A stretch of DNA of 64,000 nucleotides from Paenisporosarcina cavernae. GTDB taxonomy: Bacteria > Bacillota > Bacilli > Bacillales_A > Planococcaceae. The DNA is taken from contig NZ_CP032418.1 of assembly GCF_003595195.1 (NCBI RefSeq), forward strand, positions 1,438,501-1,502,500. Direction: 5' to 3'. The translations under genes were made by a program, and so were the position numbers. Positions 47,234-56,812 of this stretch are shown one piece after another (position 1 is the stretch's first letter; each line of letters starts with the position of its first letter). Under the pieces are notes generated by a model, which saw only the letters and a program-made list of their open reading frames with translations, had not been told where the DNA came from and did not search any database.

Positions 47234-48580
47234 TTATTTCCCAACATGATGCTGATCATCCTTTTCGATTGAATCCGGATCATCCGAATCGTCCGTACCT
47301 CCAGGAGGTGTTCCTGTTGGATTCGAGTCGTCATCTGTTGAAGGTGTTCCTGTGGACGGTGTTGTAGGAGTGTTTGTCTGTCCTCCGGAAGAATCATATG
47401 TTGAACCAGGGCTTGCTGGTGAACCATTTTGTTCAGGTGAAGCCACTTCTTGTAAGCGGTACTGTATTTCATTGATTGGAAAATACGTATCAACAGATTG
47501 AACAAAAGTATCTATTTCGTCACTACCTATAAAGATTGTTCGGGATACTGTCACTTCTCTTCCTTCTTTACCAAGCTCTGTTTTCACTAAATATGGATTA
47601 GTGACAAGCTGGATTTGCACACGAAACGGCAATACGTTTTGATCACTTTTTTGTGCAGTTACGTGTAAGTCTGTCATTCTGGAACGAATTTCCACGCTCA
47701 ATGTAGAGCCAGAAATGGATGACTGAATGGTGATGGGATAGCCATAGCTATTTTTGATGACGAGATCAGTCGTTTCCGAAAGATACGCTTCCGTTCCTAG
47801 TGGAACATTGTATTGATTTGACTCACTAATACTACGAGAGACTACTTCTATCGGTGCATTCAATGATGCAGCATAAAGTGTAGATGCAAGTTTCGTTTTA
47901 AATTCAGCAGAATAAAGCCCAGTTGGATCGTCATTAAGTAACGTGTTCAAGGAAATCTTTTCACCAATGGGTACGGAAATTGTCGAGTGGTTCCGAATCC
48001 AATTTGTTGGGCTTTCGTCTTGCACATTTATTGGAAGAGAAGCATCACTTATTGTCCCTTCATCTGCTGACACTTCTGACATGTAGCGGATGAGATTTAC
48101 TGGAACTGACGACTTCTCATAGTGAGCCGCTTTTTCTGTAAGAAGTTGCTTTAGTGCTTGAAAATCATGCTGTTCTTGGGCATGCCTATATCCGATTTCT
48201 TCTAGTGATTGTTGCAATTTAACCTCGTCAACTAACACCAACAAGTCGTTTTGAGTGCCATTTTTTGCTTCTGCTATCGAGTTTTCCATATCAAATTGAA
48301 TGACCTCCGGATTTAACAGCACTTGTTTAAAAAGGACTTGCATTGAAATTGGATAGTTTTCTTGCCAATTAACTATGTCCTTTTCGAGTACTTTTTTTGC
48401 TTGCTGCGGGGTCAAACCAGAAACGTCTGTTTCGCCAATGGTAGTACCGTCTTCAAAAGGTGAATTTACCGTTCCGAATATAGCAGAAGAGACAGTGGAG
48501 AAACCAAATGTTCCAGCCAATAAAATAACGCCAATTAGAAGAGTGATGAGGAAAAACTGTATACTATTCTGTCTTTCCAC
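47234..48580 (-). CDS. VanW-like membrane-anchored exported protein of the pilus cluster
   Basis: About 448-aa protein with an N-terminal transmembrane helix (about 10-30) and a large exported part. Residues 200-310 follow the VanW pattern (KISLNTLLNDD ... LASTLYAASLNAPIEVVSRS ... VPLGTEAYLSETTDLVIKNSYG). However, the GGGVCQ core normally found in VanW proteins is not visible. The C-terminal 75 residues are Pro/Thr/Ser/Asp-rich, ending in an acidic tail. The start may be GTG at 48580 (GGGGGA upstream) or GTG at 48607. Its function is unknown; the position suggests a pilus or wall-related role. Confidence 0.65.
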   Translation of the reverse strand: MERQNSIQFFLITLLIGVILLAGTFGFSTVSSAIFGTVNSPFEDGTTIGETDVSGLTPQQAKKVLEKDIVNWQENYPISMQVLFKQVLLNPEVIQFDMENSIAEAKNGTQNDLLVLVDEVKLQQSLEEIGYRHAQEQHDFQALKQLLTEKAAHYEKSSVPVNLIRYMSEVSADEGTISDASLPINVQDESPTNWIRNHSTISVPIGEKISLNTLLNDDPTGLYSAEFKTKLASTLYAASLNAPIEVVSRSISESNQYNVPLGTEAYLSETTDLVIKNSYGYPITIQSSISGSTLSVEIRSRMTDLHVTAQKSDQNVLPFRVQIQLVTNPYLVKTELGKEGREVTVSRTIFIGSDEIDTFVQSVDTYFPINEIQYRLQEVASPEQNGSPASPGSTYDSSGGQTNTPTTPSTGTPSTDDDSNPTGTPPGGTDDSDDPDSIEKDDQHHVGK

Positions 48581-49091
48581 GTGTATCTTCCCCCTTCTCT
48601 TCTTCACTCCATAATTTTTCCATTCGTTTAGACATCCATTGATCGGAAAGATCCTCTAAAGGATGATCGATTGCAAGAGTTGGCGCAACTTCTCTTTTAG
48701 ATTGCACAATATCAGTTGTAAGCGGTTTTTCCATTCGAAGAGATTTCACAAATAATGATGTATCATTTGTAGAAGTGACTTCTTCTAAATCGTTCCCAAC
48801 ATGAAAAGCTTTGGAATGAATATATGTATTAGATGTTTTATCCCAATGATTCCGATCATACCAAAGATGCTTTTTTCCAAGTAAAATGGCTAGTGCTCCG
48901 CTTAGCAGAATAAAGAACAGTACACCGATTAGAGGGGTATATAAAATTCCTATCCAAAATGCTAGTAAAAAACTGCCCACAGCACTTGAACCCAGAAGAA
49001 CTGTATGTTTATTACGATGGAATCCGGGGACAAACAATAACACGATGACGACACATACGAGACCAAATATCATTCCTATGAGTAATTGCAT
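48564..49091 (-). CDS. Membrane protein of unknown function in the pilus cluster
   Basis: About 175-aa protein with two or three hydrophobic helices at about residues 2-20, 30-48 and 50-70. A charged cytoplasmic tail follows, ending in a run of Glu and Lys (KRMEKLWSEEEKGEDTRG). I do not recognise a family. It starts at the ATG behind AAAGGGGGG and lies directly upstream of the VanW-like gene, overlapping it by 17 nt at the preferred start. The pair is probably co-transcribed between the cyclase and the T4P genes. Confidence 0.6.
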   Translation of the reverse strand: MQLLIGMIFGLVCVVIVLLFVPGFHRNKHTVLLGSSAVGSFLLAFWIGILYTPLIGVLFFILLSGALAILLGKKHLWYDRNHWDKTSNTYIHSKAFHVGNDLEEVTSTNDTSLFVKSLRMEKPLTTDIVQSKREVAPTLAIDHPLEDLSDQWMSKRMEKLWSEEEKGEDTRGKTE

Positions 49092-49175
49092 AGTTAATCC
49101 CCCCTTTCTTCTTATTATACGATTTAACGGTATCGGTACACCAGTTGAATATGTAACATCCAAACTTTCTTAATA

Positions 49176-49216
49176 GAAAAAAACCATCTTCCACATTGCA
49201 TGTGAAAATATGGTTT
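49176..49216. terminator. Terminator downstream of the diguanylate cyclase gene
   Basis: The imperfect inverted repeat AAACCAT ... ATGGTTT, with TTCACAT/ATGTGGAA inside, is flanked by A and T runs on both sides. Confidence 0.8.
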
Positions 49217-49223
49217 TTTCGTG

Positions 49224-50939
49224 TTATTTTATATATTCTGCTACCCGATTGCGTCCTTCTCGTTTCGCCCCAATATACAATGCTCGATCGGCATTTCGAA
49301 TAAGCGACATTCCTTCATCACTATCCTCTGGAGCTGTTGAAATCCCAATACTCGCAGTAATAGTCACTTCTTGTATTTGAGGTCGATCCGCTAGTCCCAT
49401 ATTAATCGCAAATGGTGTTTCTTCAATTACTTTTCGAAGTCTTTCTGCTAGTTCCAATGTTTTTTGTTTGGACATATTAGGAAGAAGAACGACAAATTCC
49501 TCTCCGCCATAGCGTGCAAGAGTGCCTAGCTCTCCTAACTCCCTTTCAAGAAGACGAGAGAAAGCGACTAGTATTTCATTTCCACTTTGATGACCATACG
49601 TATCATTGATCATTTTAAAATGGTCAATATCTAACATCATTAATGATAATTGTCGTAGCTTTCCATTTAATAACTTATTCATTTCAAGCTCTAAACAATG
49701 ATCAAAGTAGCGATAATTATATAGTTTTGTAAGACCGCACCGTTCGCTCTTAGACACTGCATCTTCCACGTACTTCGCTTTTTCTAAGGAAACAGCAAAA
49801 TAGCTACATAATAGCTGTAAAATCTGAAGTTGATGCGTTTCAAAGGCAAATTTCTTCGTCGAGGCTAACAAGAAAACTCCTTCGATTCGTTGGTTACGGC
49901 TTATGGGAACAGCCATAATGCTTTCCACATTATCTGGTAAATACGTAAGTGGAATATGATTCCATTCTGAACGTGTGTGATACAAGTAAGATTTGTCTTT
50001 TTTCCAGACCCTTCCTGGTATCGAATTGACTAAATCCTTTGATGAAACAATAGGTTTTGCTTCTTGACCATTTACGTAAGCGAACATCACGTACATTTCA
50101 TCTGATTTTCTTCTAATATCCACTATATACGAGAACTCGGTGGGAAATAATTCGTTCACGCGTTGTAAGAAAATATTAAAGATCTCATCCACAGTATGTT
50201 TACCTGCGAGTTGTTGACCAATTTCACTTGCGACATTTAAATCGTCATTAATCTTCTCAGAGCTGTTATACATCCGTACTACTAGTGATATCATCACAAA
50301 TGGAATACCAAGAAGTAAGAATCCAATGACTCCTACATGCAGATTTAGTAAATAAAGCATAATTCCAAATGGAAGAGTGATGACCATTCCTGCGTAATCC
50401 CATAAAGTATCGATACTCATAAATTTGGCATCTGGATCTTTAAAATATTTTAAATAACCAAATAAAAATAAATGGTTGGCAAACATATTCACAAGTTGGA
50501 ATATAACGGAGTACAACAAAATACTTCCAATTTGGGCATTTTCTCGATCAAATCCAAGGGAATAGACTGCTAAACCACTGACAACCGAAACGGAAAAGAA
50601 CATAAGTGAGTTGAAAAACATCCGATAAAATTCATCTTTTGAAAATAATTTCAAATAAAAGAATAAGGGAATAATCGCAATCTGCATGACAATCATTTCA
50701 ACTAGAATTCCATATTGCAAAAAGACCGCTAAGTTGACCCACTGAATCAACATAATAGTTGTTCCTGCAACTTTAAATGGAAGAATAGATGCAAGTAAAG
50801 CCAATGCTACATATGCGAGTAAGATGCCCCAGTTCACTTCATCTGGACGGTCGAACTGAAAAAGAGAATACGTGGAAATCGGCACTATTGCTATCCACAT
50901 AATGATAAAACCGATCCGTTGACCCCAAGTCACTTCCAT
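49224..50939 (-). CDS. Membrane-bound GAF-GGDEF diguanylate cyclase
   Basis: 571-aa signalling enzyme. The N-terminal half (residues 1-240) has seven or eight hydrophobic helices. A GAF-like sensor domain is at about 250-395, and a GGDEF domain at about 405-568 with an intact active-site motif ARYGGEEFVVLLP near 475. Metal/GTP-binding residues LMMLDIDHFKMINDTYGHQ, given partly, are also intact. The product is c-di-GMP. The RxxD inhibitory site expected just before the motif is absent, so product inhibition there is unlikely. It has no EAL domain. It is a good candidate source of the ligand for the pilin-leader riboswitch 8.5 kb downstream. Confidence 0.9.
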   Translation of the reverse strand: MEVTWGQRIGFIIMWIAIVPISTYSLFQFDRPDEVNWGILLAYVALALLASILPFKVAGTTIMLIQWVNLAVFLQYGILVEMIVMQIAIIPLFFYLKLFSKDEFYRMFFNSLMFFSVSVVSGLAVYSLGFDRENAQIGSILLYSVIFQLVNMFANHLFLFGYLKYFKDPDAKFMSIDTLWDYAGMVITLPFGIMLYLLNLHVGVIGFLLLGIPFVMISLVVRMYNSSEKINDDLNVASEIGQQLAGKHTVDEIFNIFLQRVNELFPTEFSYIVDIRRKSDEMYVMFAYVNGQEAKPIVSSKDLVNSIPGRVWKKDKSYLYHTRSEWNHIPLTYLPDNVESIMAVPISRNQRIEGVFLLASTKKFAFETHQLQILQLLCSYFAVSLEKAKYVEDAVSKSERCGLTKLYNYRYFDHCLELEMNKLLNGKLRQLSLMMLDIDHFKMINDTYGHQSGNEILVAFSRLLERELGELGTLARYGGEEFVVLLPNMSKQKTLELAERLRKVIEETPFAINMGLADRPQIQEVTITASIGISTAPEDSDEGMSLIRNADRALYIGAKREGRNRVAEYIK

Positions 50940-51002
50940 AGTCTCTCTCCTTAGTTCAAAATGTTTACAATATTTTCACTTTATCAGAATAAAAATGATT
51001 TG

Positions 51003-52226
51003 TCATTCAGTTTTTTCCGATTTTTTGAACAATCGAATGGTTTCTTGATAAATCTCTGCCAGTAAATAAAGAGATCCTACAACAATAGTCACATTTTCTT
51101 CTTGAAGCGATAGTGTCATCGCCTCAAAAGGGTTGTGGATGACTTGTTTGTATGTAGCATGTGAGAGCTCGGCTAATTCTTCTGGTTTTCTTGAACGTTC
51201 CTCTTGGAATGAAACAAAAGTGAATGTTGTACTGACTGTTTCTAAAGACCGTAACATGGCAGAAGCATCTTTTCCTTGAATCATTCCGACAATAAAATGC
51301 ACGTTGTTTTCTAGTCCCAGTTCTTGAATCGTCTCCACTAATTTTTCGATACTTGCAGGGTTATGTGCGCCGTCTAAATAAAGGCGATCATTGACTTTTT
51401 CAAACCGAAGAGGCATATGTATGGTGGCTAATACCTGTTCTGCTACTTCCTGTTGGAAAGAAAATCCTAACGAAGTAGATAGGAGTTGTACAGCAAATAA
51501 GGCTAATGCTGCGTTCTGACGCTGGTGCTTACCGTTAAGCGACAAAGCCCCATGATAAGGAGGTACTTCATTCCCAAAAACAAATAGATCTGACTGATTC
51601 TCACGCGCGTAGTCACGAACAACTTTCATGGCATCCTTTTGAAGTGGCCCGCAAATAACAGGACGGTTTGACTTAATGATGCCTGCTTTATGTGTCGCGA
51701 TTTCCGACAAAGTTGTGCCTAAAAAACGTTCGTGATCCTTTGCGATGCTAGTAATGACACTGACGAGCGGTGTGACAACATTCGTACTATCTTCCAATCC
51801 TCCCATTCCAGTTTCAATGACTGCTACCTCAATATTCGCATGTCGAAAAGTAAGGAACGCAACACACGTCAGTAATTCAAAATCTGTCAGCTTCCCGCTA
51901 AGATTTGTCCTAGATATTTCTTCGAAGGCTTCATTTAGTTCTTTTTCGGTAACATCGTTTAATCCTACTTGAATCTGATCATGGACATCCACGAAACTTG
52001 GAGAAAAAAATGCCCCTACGCGTTTCCCATGAGCAAGTAAAAGTTGCTGGATCATTTTCACGGTTGACCCTTTTCCGTTCGTTCCTGCCACATGAATCAC
52101 TTTAATAGCACGTTCAGGATGACCAAGCACTTTCATCGCCTCCTGCATGGAAGTCAAGCCTGGCTTGATCTCTGGACTACTTTGAATTTGCCACTGTTCT
52201 TTATAAAGATTAAATTTTGGTATCAC
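51003..52226 (-). CDS. folC: Folylpolyglutamate synthase (dihydrofolate synthase)
   Basis: About 407-aa Mur-ligase-family enzyme. It has the P-loop VAGTNGKGSTVKM near residue 49, GMGGLEDSTN, the carboxylated-Lys region and a C-terminal domain with LYLDGAHNPASIEKL. It adds glutamates to folates. GTG at 52226 has AGAAAGCGGTG at 6 nt, and is preferred to GTG 52235. It normally follows comC, but here is separated from it by the pilus cluster. It precedes valS, with an ATP-grasp pair lying between on the other strand. Confidence 0.94.
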   Translation of the reverse strand: MIPKFNLYKEQWQIQSSPEIKPGLTSMQEAMKVLGHPERAIKVIHVAGTNGKGSTVKMIQQLLLAHGKRVGAFFSPSFVDVHDQIQVGLNDVTEKELNEAFEEISRTNLSGKLTDFELLTCVAFLTFRHANIEVAVIETGMGGLEDSTNVVTPLVSVITSIAKDHERFLGTTLSEIATHKAGIIKSNRPVICGPLQKDAMKVVRDYARENQSDLFVFGNEVPPYHGALSLNGKHQRQNAALALFAVQLLSTSLGFSFQQEVAEQVLATIHMPLRFEKVNDRLYLDGAHNPASIEKLVETIQELGLENNVHFIVGMIQGKDASAMLRSLETVSTTFTFVSFQEERSRKPEELAELSHATYKQVIHNPFEAMTLSLQEENVTIVVGSLYLLAEIYQETIRLFKKSEKTE

Positions 52227-52299
52227 TATCCACACCGCTTTCTTTTCGTGCTACTATCACAATATGGTGTAATTATACACTTAATCAGGAGGGCGAACG

Positions 52300-53178
52300 A
52301 TGCGTACGTGTTGGATAATTTACAATGGCAGTTTACAATCAGAAAAGTTTATTGATCAAGCCCATTTAGTGGGAGAAGCGGCTACGAAAGTTGGCATTCA
52401 ACCTATCTTTTTACGAAATTATGAAGTTCAAATGGATCTTCAGGGGACGATTAGTTCTCCTCCTGACTTTGTCATCATGTTAGACAAAGATATATTACTC
52501 GCAAATTATTTAAAATTAGCAGGAATACCTGTATTTAATGATCCGGATGTTATTGAACGCTGTGACAATAAAGCTAAGCAGTATTTAACACTTGCAGCTC
52601 ATCACATTCCAATGCCAAAGACAATTCTTGCTCCGAAAGTGTACCCCGATTTCACCATTGAGGAGTCTGGCTATTACGACACGATATTACATGATTTAGG
52701 TCTCCCGATGATTATTAAAGAAGGAAAAGGATCGTTTGGGATGAAAGTATATTTAATCGAAACGAAAGAGCAATTTATGGAAAAAGTTCGAGCACTCCGT
52801 GGAATCGATTATGTATTTCAGGAGTTTATCGCTTCAAGTCGTGGCAGGGATATTCGAGTGAATGTCGTGGGAAATGAAGTTGTTGCCGCGATGTATCGCT
52901 ATTCTGAAACTGATTTCCGTGCAAATATTACAAACGGTGGAAAAGCACTTCGCATTGAGTTAACCGAAAACCAACAAGAAACGGCGATTGCTGCTGCAAA
53001 AGCTGTTGAAGCGGAATTTGCCGGTGTAGATTTATTATTTGGTGAAAATGAAGAACCCATTGTATGTGAAGTCAACGCCGCAGCGCATATTCGGAACATA
53101 TACACTGTCACTGGGATTAATGTTGCCGATTCTATGATTGCTTACATTCAAAGAAAATTAGCAGCGGTTCAATCATGA
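52300..53178 (+). CDS. RimK-type ATP-grasp ligase, first of a tandem pair
   Basis: 292-aa protein of the ATP-grasp/RimK (LysX-like) superfamily. The N-terminal pre-ATP-grasp domain (MRTCWIIYNGSLQSEKFIDQ) is followed by NKAKQYLTLAAHHIPMPKT, the glycine-rich loop KEGKGSFGMKVY near 148, FQEFIASSRGRDIRVNVVG and the Mg site EPIVCEVNAAAHI. Such enzymes join a carboxylate to an amine or thiol using ATP. The substrate is unknown. It begins behind AGGAGGGCG and overlaps the next ATP-grasp gene by 4 nt (ATGA). It is divergent from folC. Confidence 0.85.
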   Translation: MRTCWIIYNGSLQSEKFIDQAHLVGEAATKVGIQPIFLRNYEVQMDLQGTISSPPDFVIMLDKDILLANYLKLAGIPVFNDPDVIERCDNKAKQYLTLAAHHIPMPKTILAPKVYPDFTIEESGYYDTILHDLGLPMIIKEGKGSFGMKVYLIETKEQFMEKVRALRGIDYVFQEFIASSRGRDIRVNVVGNEVVAAMYRYSETDFRANITNGGKALRIELTENQQETAIAAAKAVEAEFAGVDLLFGENEEPIVCEVNAAAHIRNIYTVTGINVADSMIAYIQRKLAAVQS

Positions 53179-53969
53179 AGGCTGCATTAGTATATGAAGA
53201 AACAGAAGCGATTCGGAATCAAGATTTTATCAATCGTCTCATTGGAGAAGCTTCTAAACACTCCATATCTATGTCACTAATTCGAGATGGTAAAGATGAG
53301 ATTCCAGAAGATGTCGATTTTGTTTTTTTTCGAATGAGAAACCCGAAACGATCTCAAGAACTTGAAGCGAAAGGATATTACTTGGTGAATCGTTCTCAAG
53401 TAAATGTCCTCGCAAATGACAAATGGAAATCGTACCAACTTGCATTGTTGCAAAACATACCAGTTGTTCCGACGCTTCTCTGGAAAGAAAATACAACTCT
53501 TTCCTTTCCGTGTGTTGTAAAAAGCAGGTATGGCTATGGTGGTTCAGATGTATTTTTACTGCAATCGTCCGAGGATTATCAACATCTAAATATTCCTTTT
53601 TCCTTTGAAGAAGCTATTGTTCAGCCTTACATCGAAACAAACGCAACCGATATTCGTGTATTTATGATTGGCGAAGAGGTTCAAGGTGCTGTTAAACGAC
53701 AAGGAAAGGACTCCTTTAAATCCAATTACTTACTGGGTGGTTCGGTGGAAACCTTTAGTTTAGCATCATGGCAAATTGATCACGTAACAACATTAGCGAA
53801 AGCCATTAAAAGTGATTATGTCGGATTTGACTTCTTGCTGCTCGAGGATGGAACGTGGTTATTTAATGAAATGGAAGATCCGGTGGGTGCGAGATCGTAT
53901 TACGCAACAACGGGTATAGATATTGCTGTTCCGATAATGGAACATATTTATACAAAACTAAGTAAGTAA
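53175..53969 (+). CDS. Second ATP-grasp ligase of the tandem pair
   Basis: 264-aa RimK-like protein, shorter and divergent from its upstream partner. It has NDKWKSYQLALLQNIPVVPT, the glycine-rich loop KSRYGYGGSDVFLL near 118, QPYIETNATDIRVFMIGEEV and the Mg-binding motif WLFNEMEDPVGARSYY near 237. The coupling by a 4-nt overlap suggests two sequential or paired ligations. No carrier peptide or precursor gene is visible beside it. It ends at a clear terminator. Confidence 0.82.
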   Translation: MKAALVYEETEAIRNQDFINRLIGEASKHSISMSLIRDGKDEIPEDVDFVFFRMRNPKRSQELEAKGYYLVNRSQVNVLANDKWKSYQLALLQNIPVVPTLLWKENTTLSFPCVVKSRYGYGGSDVFLLQSSEDYQHLNIPFSFEEAIVQPYIETNATDIRVFMIGEEVQGAVKRQGKDSFKSNYLLGGSVETFSLASWQIDHVTTLAKAIKSDYVGFDFLLLEDGTWLFNEMEDPVGARSYYATTGIDIAVPIMEHIYTKLSK

Positions 53970-53975
53970 GCGATG

Positions 53976-54002
53976 CGACCAATTTCGATTGGTCGTTTTT
54001 TT
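53976..54002 (+). terminator. Terminator of the ATP-grasp pair
   Basis: The stem CGACCAAT/ATTGGTCG with a short loop is followed by seven T, just past the stop codon. Confidence 0.9.
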
Positions 54003-54006
54003 ATAA

Positions 54007-54069
54007 AGAATCGATCTTCTTGCCCCGAGAATCGATCGCCTCAACCAGAGAATCGATCGGCCCCCCTTT
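54007..54069. repeat. Three units of a 21-bp repeat with core AGAATCGATC
   Basis: The decamer AGAATCGATC occurs at 54007, 54028 and 54049, exactly 21 bp apart, with variable spacer sequence. It is next to the ATP-grasp terminator and before the convergent valS end. The ATCGAT core is palindromic. No gene is assigned here, though one frame stays open because the period is a multiple of three. Confidence 0.9.
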
Positions 54070-54085
54070 TCCTACCTCCAAACAT

Positions 54086-54122
54086 AAAGAAACTCCCCAT
54101 CCGAAGTGGATTGAGAGTTTCT
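54086..54122 (-). terminator. Terminator of valS
   Basis: On the minus strand the inverted repeat AAACTCTCAATCC/GGATGGGGAGTTT (with mismatches) is followed by CTTTATG. The T tail is weak. Confidence 0.7.
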
Positions 54123-54127
54123 CATCG

Positions 54128-56773
54128 CTATGCTAAGTTTTTCAATTCGTCAATTCGTTTTTGGACTGCTTCGAATTTTTCAAGGTAGTCTTTTTCTTTC
54201 GCACGCTCTTCCGCGACAACTGCTTCTGGTGCTTTTGAAACGAAACGTTCATTTGAAAGTTTACCTTGTACAAGTTTTACTTCTTTTGCCCATTTTTCCA
54301 GCTCTTTTTCTAGACGTGCTGTTTCACTTACTACGTCAATTAATCCTACTAATGGCAAGTAGATTTCTACTCCTGTAACGACGGATGACATTGCCTGCTC
54401 TGGAGCTTGCAAGTCTTTACCAATCACAAGAGGTTCTGGATTACAGAATTTTTCTAGATAAATCGCATTTTCCTGTAAGATTGATTCTGTTTGATCGTCT
54501 TTTGCAGAAAGGTACAGCGGAACTTTCTTGCTCATTGGTGTTTGAACTTCTGCACGAATTGTCCGTACTGCACGAATAATTTCAGATAATACTTTCATAT
54601 CTGCTGCTTTTTCTGGATTCGATAAAGCTGGATCTGCTACTGGCCACGGGGCAACTGTAATAGACTCACCTTGATGCGGAAGCTTTTGCCAAATCTCTTC
54701 TGTAATGAAAGGCATGAATGGATGCAATAAGCGCATTGTTTGATCTAAAACATATGCTAATACAGAGCGTGTCATTTGTTTCGCTTGTTCATTTTCACCA
54801 TAGAGTGGTAATTTAGACATTTCAATATACCAATCACAGAAATCATCCCAAATGAAATTATAAAGTGTACGACCAACTTCTCCGAATTCATATTTATCGG
54901 ATAGTTTTGTCACTTGCTCGATTGTTTCATTCAAACGAGTCAAAATCCATTCATCAGCTACAGATTTTTCGCCTTGTAATGAAATATCTTCATAGCTCAT
55001 GCCTTCAATATTCATTAAAACAAATCGGGAAGCATTCCAAATTTTGTTTGCGAAATTCCAAACAGATTCCACTTTTTCTATGGAGAAGCGCAAATCTTGT
55101 CCTGGTGAAGAGCCGGTAGATAAGAAATAACGTAGGGAATCCGCTCCGTATTGATCGATAACATCCATTGGATCGACACCATTTCCGAGCGACTTAGACA
55201 TCTTACGTCCATCCTCTGCACGTACAAGTCCGTGAATGAGAACATCGTCAAAAGGACGTTTCTGTGTAAATTCAAGTCCTTGGAAAATCATGCGTGATAC
55301 CCAGAAGAATATAATATCGTATCCTGTTACTAAAACATCCGTTGGGTAGTAACGTTTAAACTCTTCACTCAACTCATCTGGCCAACCCATAGTGGAAAAT
55401 GGCCATAGTGCAGAAGAAAACCACGTATCTAACACATCTTCGTCTTGCTTCCAGTTTTCACTATCTTTTGGCGCATCGCTTCCAACATAAATTTCACCAG
55501 TCTCTTTATGGTACCAAGCTGGAATTCGATGGCCCCACCATAATTGACGAGAAATACACCAATCACGAATATTTTCCATCCAACGTAAATACGTATTCTC
55601 AAAACGATTTGGTACAAAGTTTACTTTTTCAGCACCAGCTTGTAGTTTAATTGCTTCATCTGCGAGTGGTTGCATTTTAACAAACCATTGTGTAGATAAA
55701 TATGGTTCGACTACTGCACCACTGCGTTCTGAATGTCCAACCGAATGTAAGTGTTCTTCGATTTTGAATAAAACACCCATGTCTTGTAAATCGCTTACGA
55801 TTTGTTTACGACACTCAAAACGGTCCATTCCTTCGTACTTACCTGCACGTTCATTCATTGTACCGTCTTCATTCATTACTAAAACACGTTCTAAATTGTG
55901 ACGATTCCCAATTTCAAAATCATTCGGATCGTGAGCAGGGGTAATTTTCACTGCACCGCTTCCAAATTCCATATCTACGTAGTCATCTGCGATAATTGGA
56001 ATTTCTCGTCCAGTTATCGGCAGTTTTACCGTTTTTCCAATTAAGTGTTGATAGCGCTCATCTTCTGGGTGTACCGCTACAGCAGTATCTCCGAGCATGG
56101 TTTCAGGTCGAGTTGTGGCGATTTCGATTGAATCCGTGCCATCTGCTAGTGGATATCGCATATGATAAAATGCACCCTGTACGTCTTGATAAATAACTTC
56201 GATATCAGATATCGCGGTTTTTGTTGCTGGATCCCAGTTAATGATATATTCTCCGCGATAGATGAGTCCTTTTTCATACAATTTCACGAAAACTTCTTGT
56301 ACAGCTGTTGAGAGCCCTTCATCTAGCGTAAATCGTTCACGTGAATAGTCTAGACCTAGTCCTAATTTAGACCATTGTGCACGAATGTGAGAAGCATACT
56401 CTTCTTTCCATTTCCACGTTTCTTCTAAAAAGTTCTCCCGGCCAAGATCATAACGAGTTGTACCAGTTGCACGTAGTTTTTCTTCTACTTTAGCTTGTGT
56501 CGCAATCCCGGCGTGGTCCATCCCAGGAAGCCACAAAGCATCATACCCTTGCATCCGCTTCATTCGTACTAAAATATCTTGAAGAGTTGTATCCCATGCA
56601 TGGCCTAAATGTAGTTTCCCTGTTACGTTCGGTGGTGGAATGACAATTGTAAAAGGTTCTTTATCGCTAGTAGGATCCGCTTCGAAAAATTTTCCTTTTA
56701 ACCACCACTCATAACGACCTTGTTCAATTGCTTTAGGATCGTATTTGGTTGCTAAGTTTGTTTCTTCTGACAT
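54128..56773 (-). CDS. valS: Valyl-tRNA synthetase
   Basis: 881-aa class I synthetase. It starts [19 protein letters not shown], and has the HIGH-type motif [15 protein letters not shown] near residue 50, an editing CP1 domain, the KMSKS motif [14 protein letters not shown] near 525, an anticodon-binding domain and a C-terminal coiled coil ([19 protein letters not shown]) that holds tRNA. It is expressed from a Val-specific T-box leader. The ATG follows GAGGAGGAAC. Confidence 0.97.
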   Translation of the reverse strand: MSEETNLATKYDPKAIEQGRYEWWLKGKFFEADPTSDKEPFTIVIPPPNVTGKLHLGHAWDTTLQDILVRMKRMQGYDALWLPGMDHAGIATQAKVEEKLRATGTTRYDLGRENFLEETWKWKEEYASHIRAQWSKLGLGLDYSRERFTLDEGLSTAVQEVFVKLYEKGLIYRGEYIINWDPATKTAISDIEVIYQDVQGAFYHMRYPLADGTDSIEIATTRPETMLGDTAVAVHPEDERYQHLIGKTVKLPITGREIPIIADDYVDMEFGSGAVKITPAHDPNDFEIGNRHNLERVLVMNEDGTMNERAGKYEGMDRFECRKQIVSDLQDMGVLFKIEEHLHSVGHSERSGAVVEPYLSTQWFVKMQPLADEAIKLQAGAEKVNFVPNRFENTYLRWMENIRDWCISRQLWWGHRIPAWYHKETGEIYVGSDAPKDSENWKQDEDVLDTWFSSALWPFSTMGWPDELSEEFKRYYPTDVLVTGYDIIFFWVSRMIFQGLEFTQKRPFDDVLIHGLVRAEDGRKMSKSLGNGVDPMDVIDQYGADSLRYFLSTGSSPGQDLRFSIEKVESVWNFANKIWNASRFVLMNIEGMSYEDISLQGEKSVADEWILTRLNETIEQVTKLSDKYEFGEVGRTLYNFIWDDFCDWYIEMSKLPLYGENEQAKQMTRSVLAYVLDQTMRLLHPFMPFITEEIWQKLPHQGESITVAPWPVADPALSNPEKAADMKVLSEIIRAVRTIRAEVQTPMSKKVPLYLSAKDDQTESILQENAIYLEKFCNPEPLVIGKDLQAPEQAMSSVVTGVEIYLPLVGLIDVVSETARLEKELEKWAKEVKLVQGKLSNERFVSKAPEAVVAEERAKEKDYLEKFEAVQKRIDELKNLA

Positions 56774-56812
56774 GGTTGTTCCTCCTCTGTCTTATCACTC
56801 ATTTTTTTGGAA

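Noticed and set aside
54007-54069. CRISPR array
   Set aside because: Repeat unit (10 bp) and spacers (11 bp) are far too short, and there are no cas genes.
53973-54188. 71-codon plus-strand ORF with ENRS heptads
   Set aside because: Begins inside the ATP-grasp terminator and is open mainly because the 21-bp repeat keeps frame; it then runs into the valS 3' end. Treated as a repeat rather than a gene.
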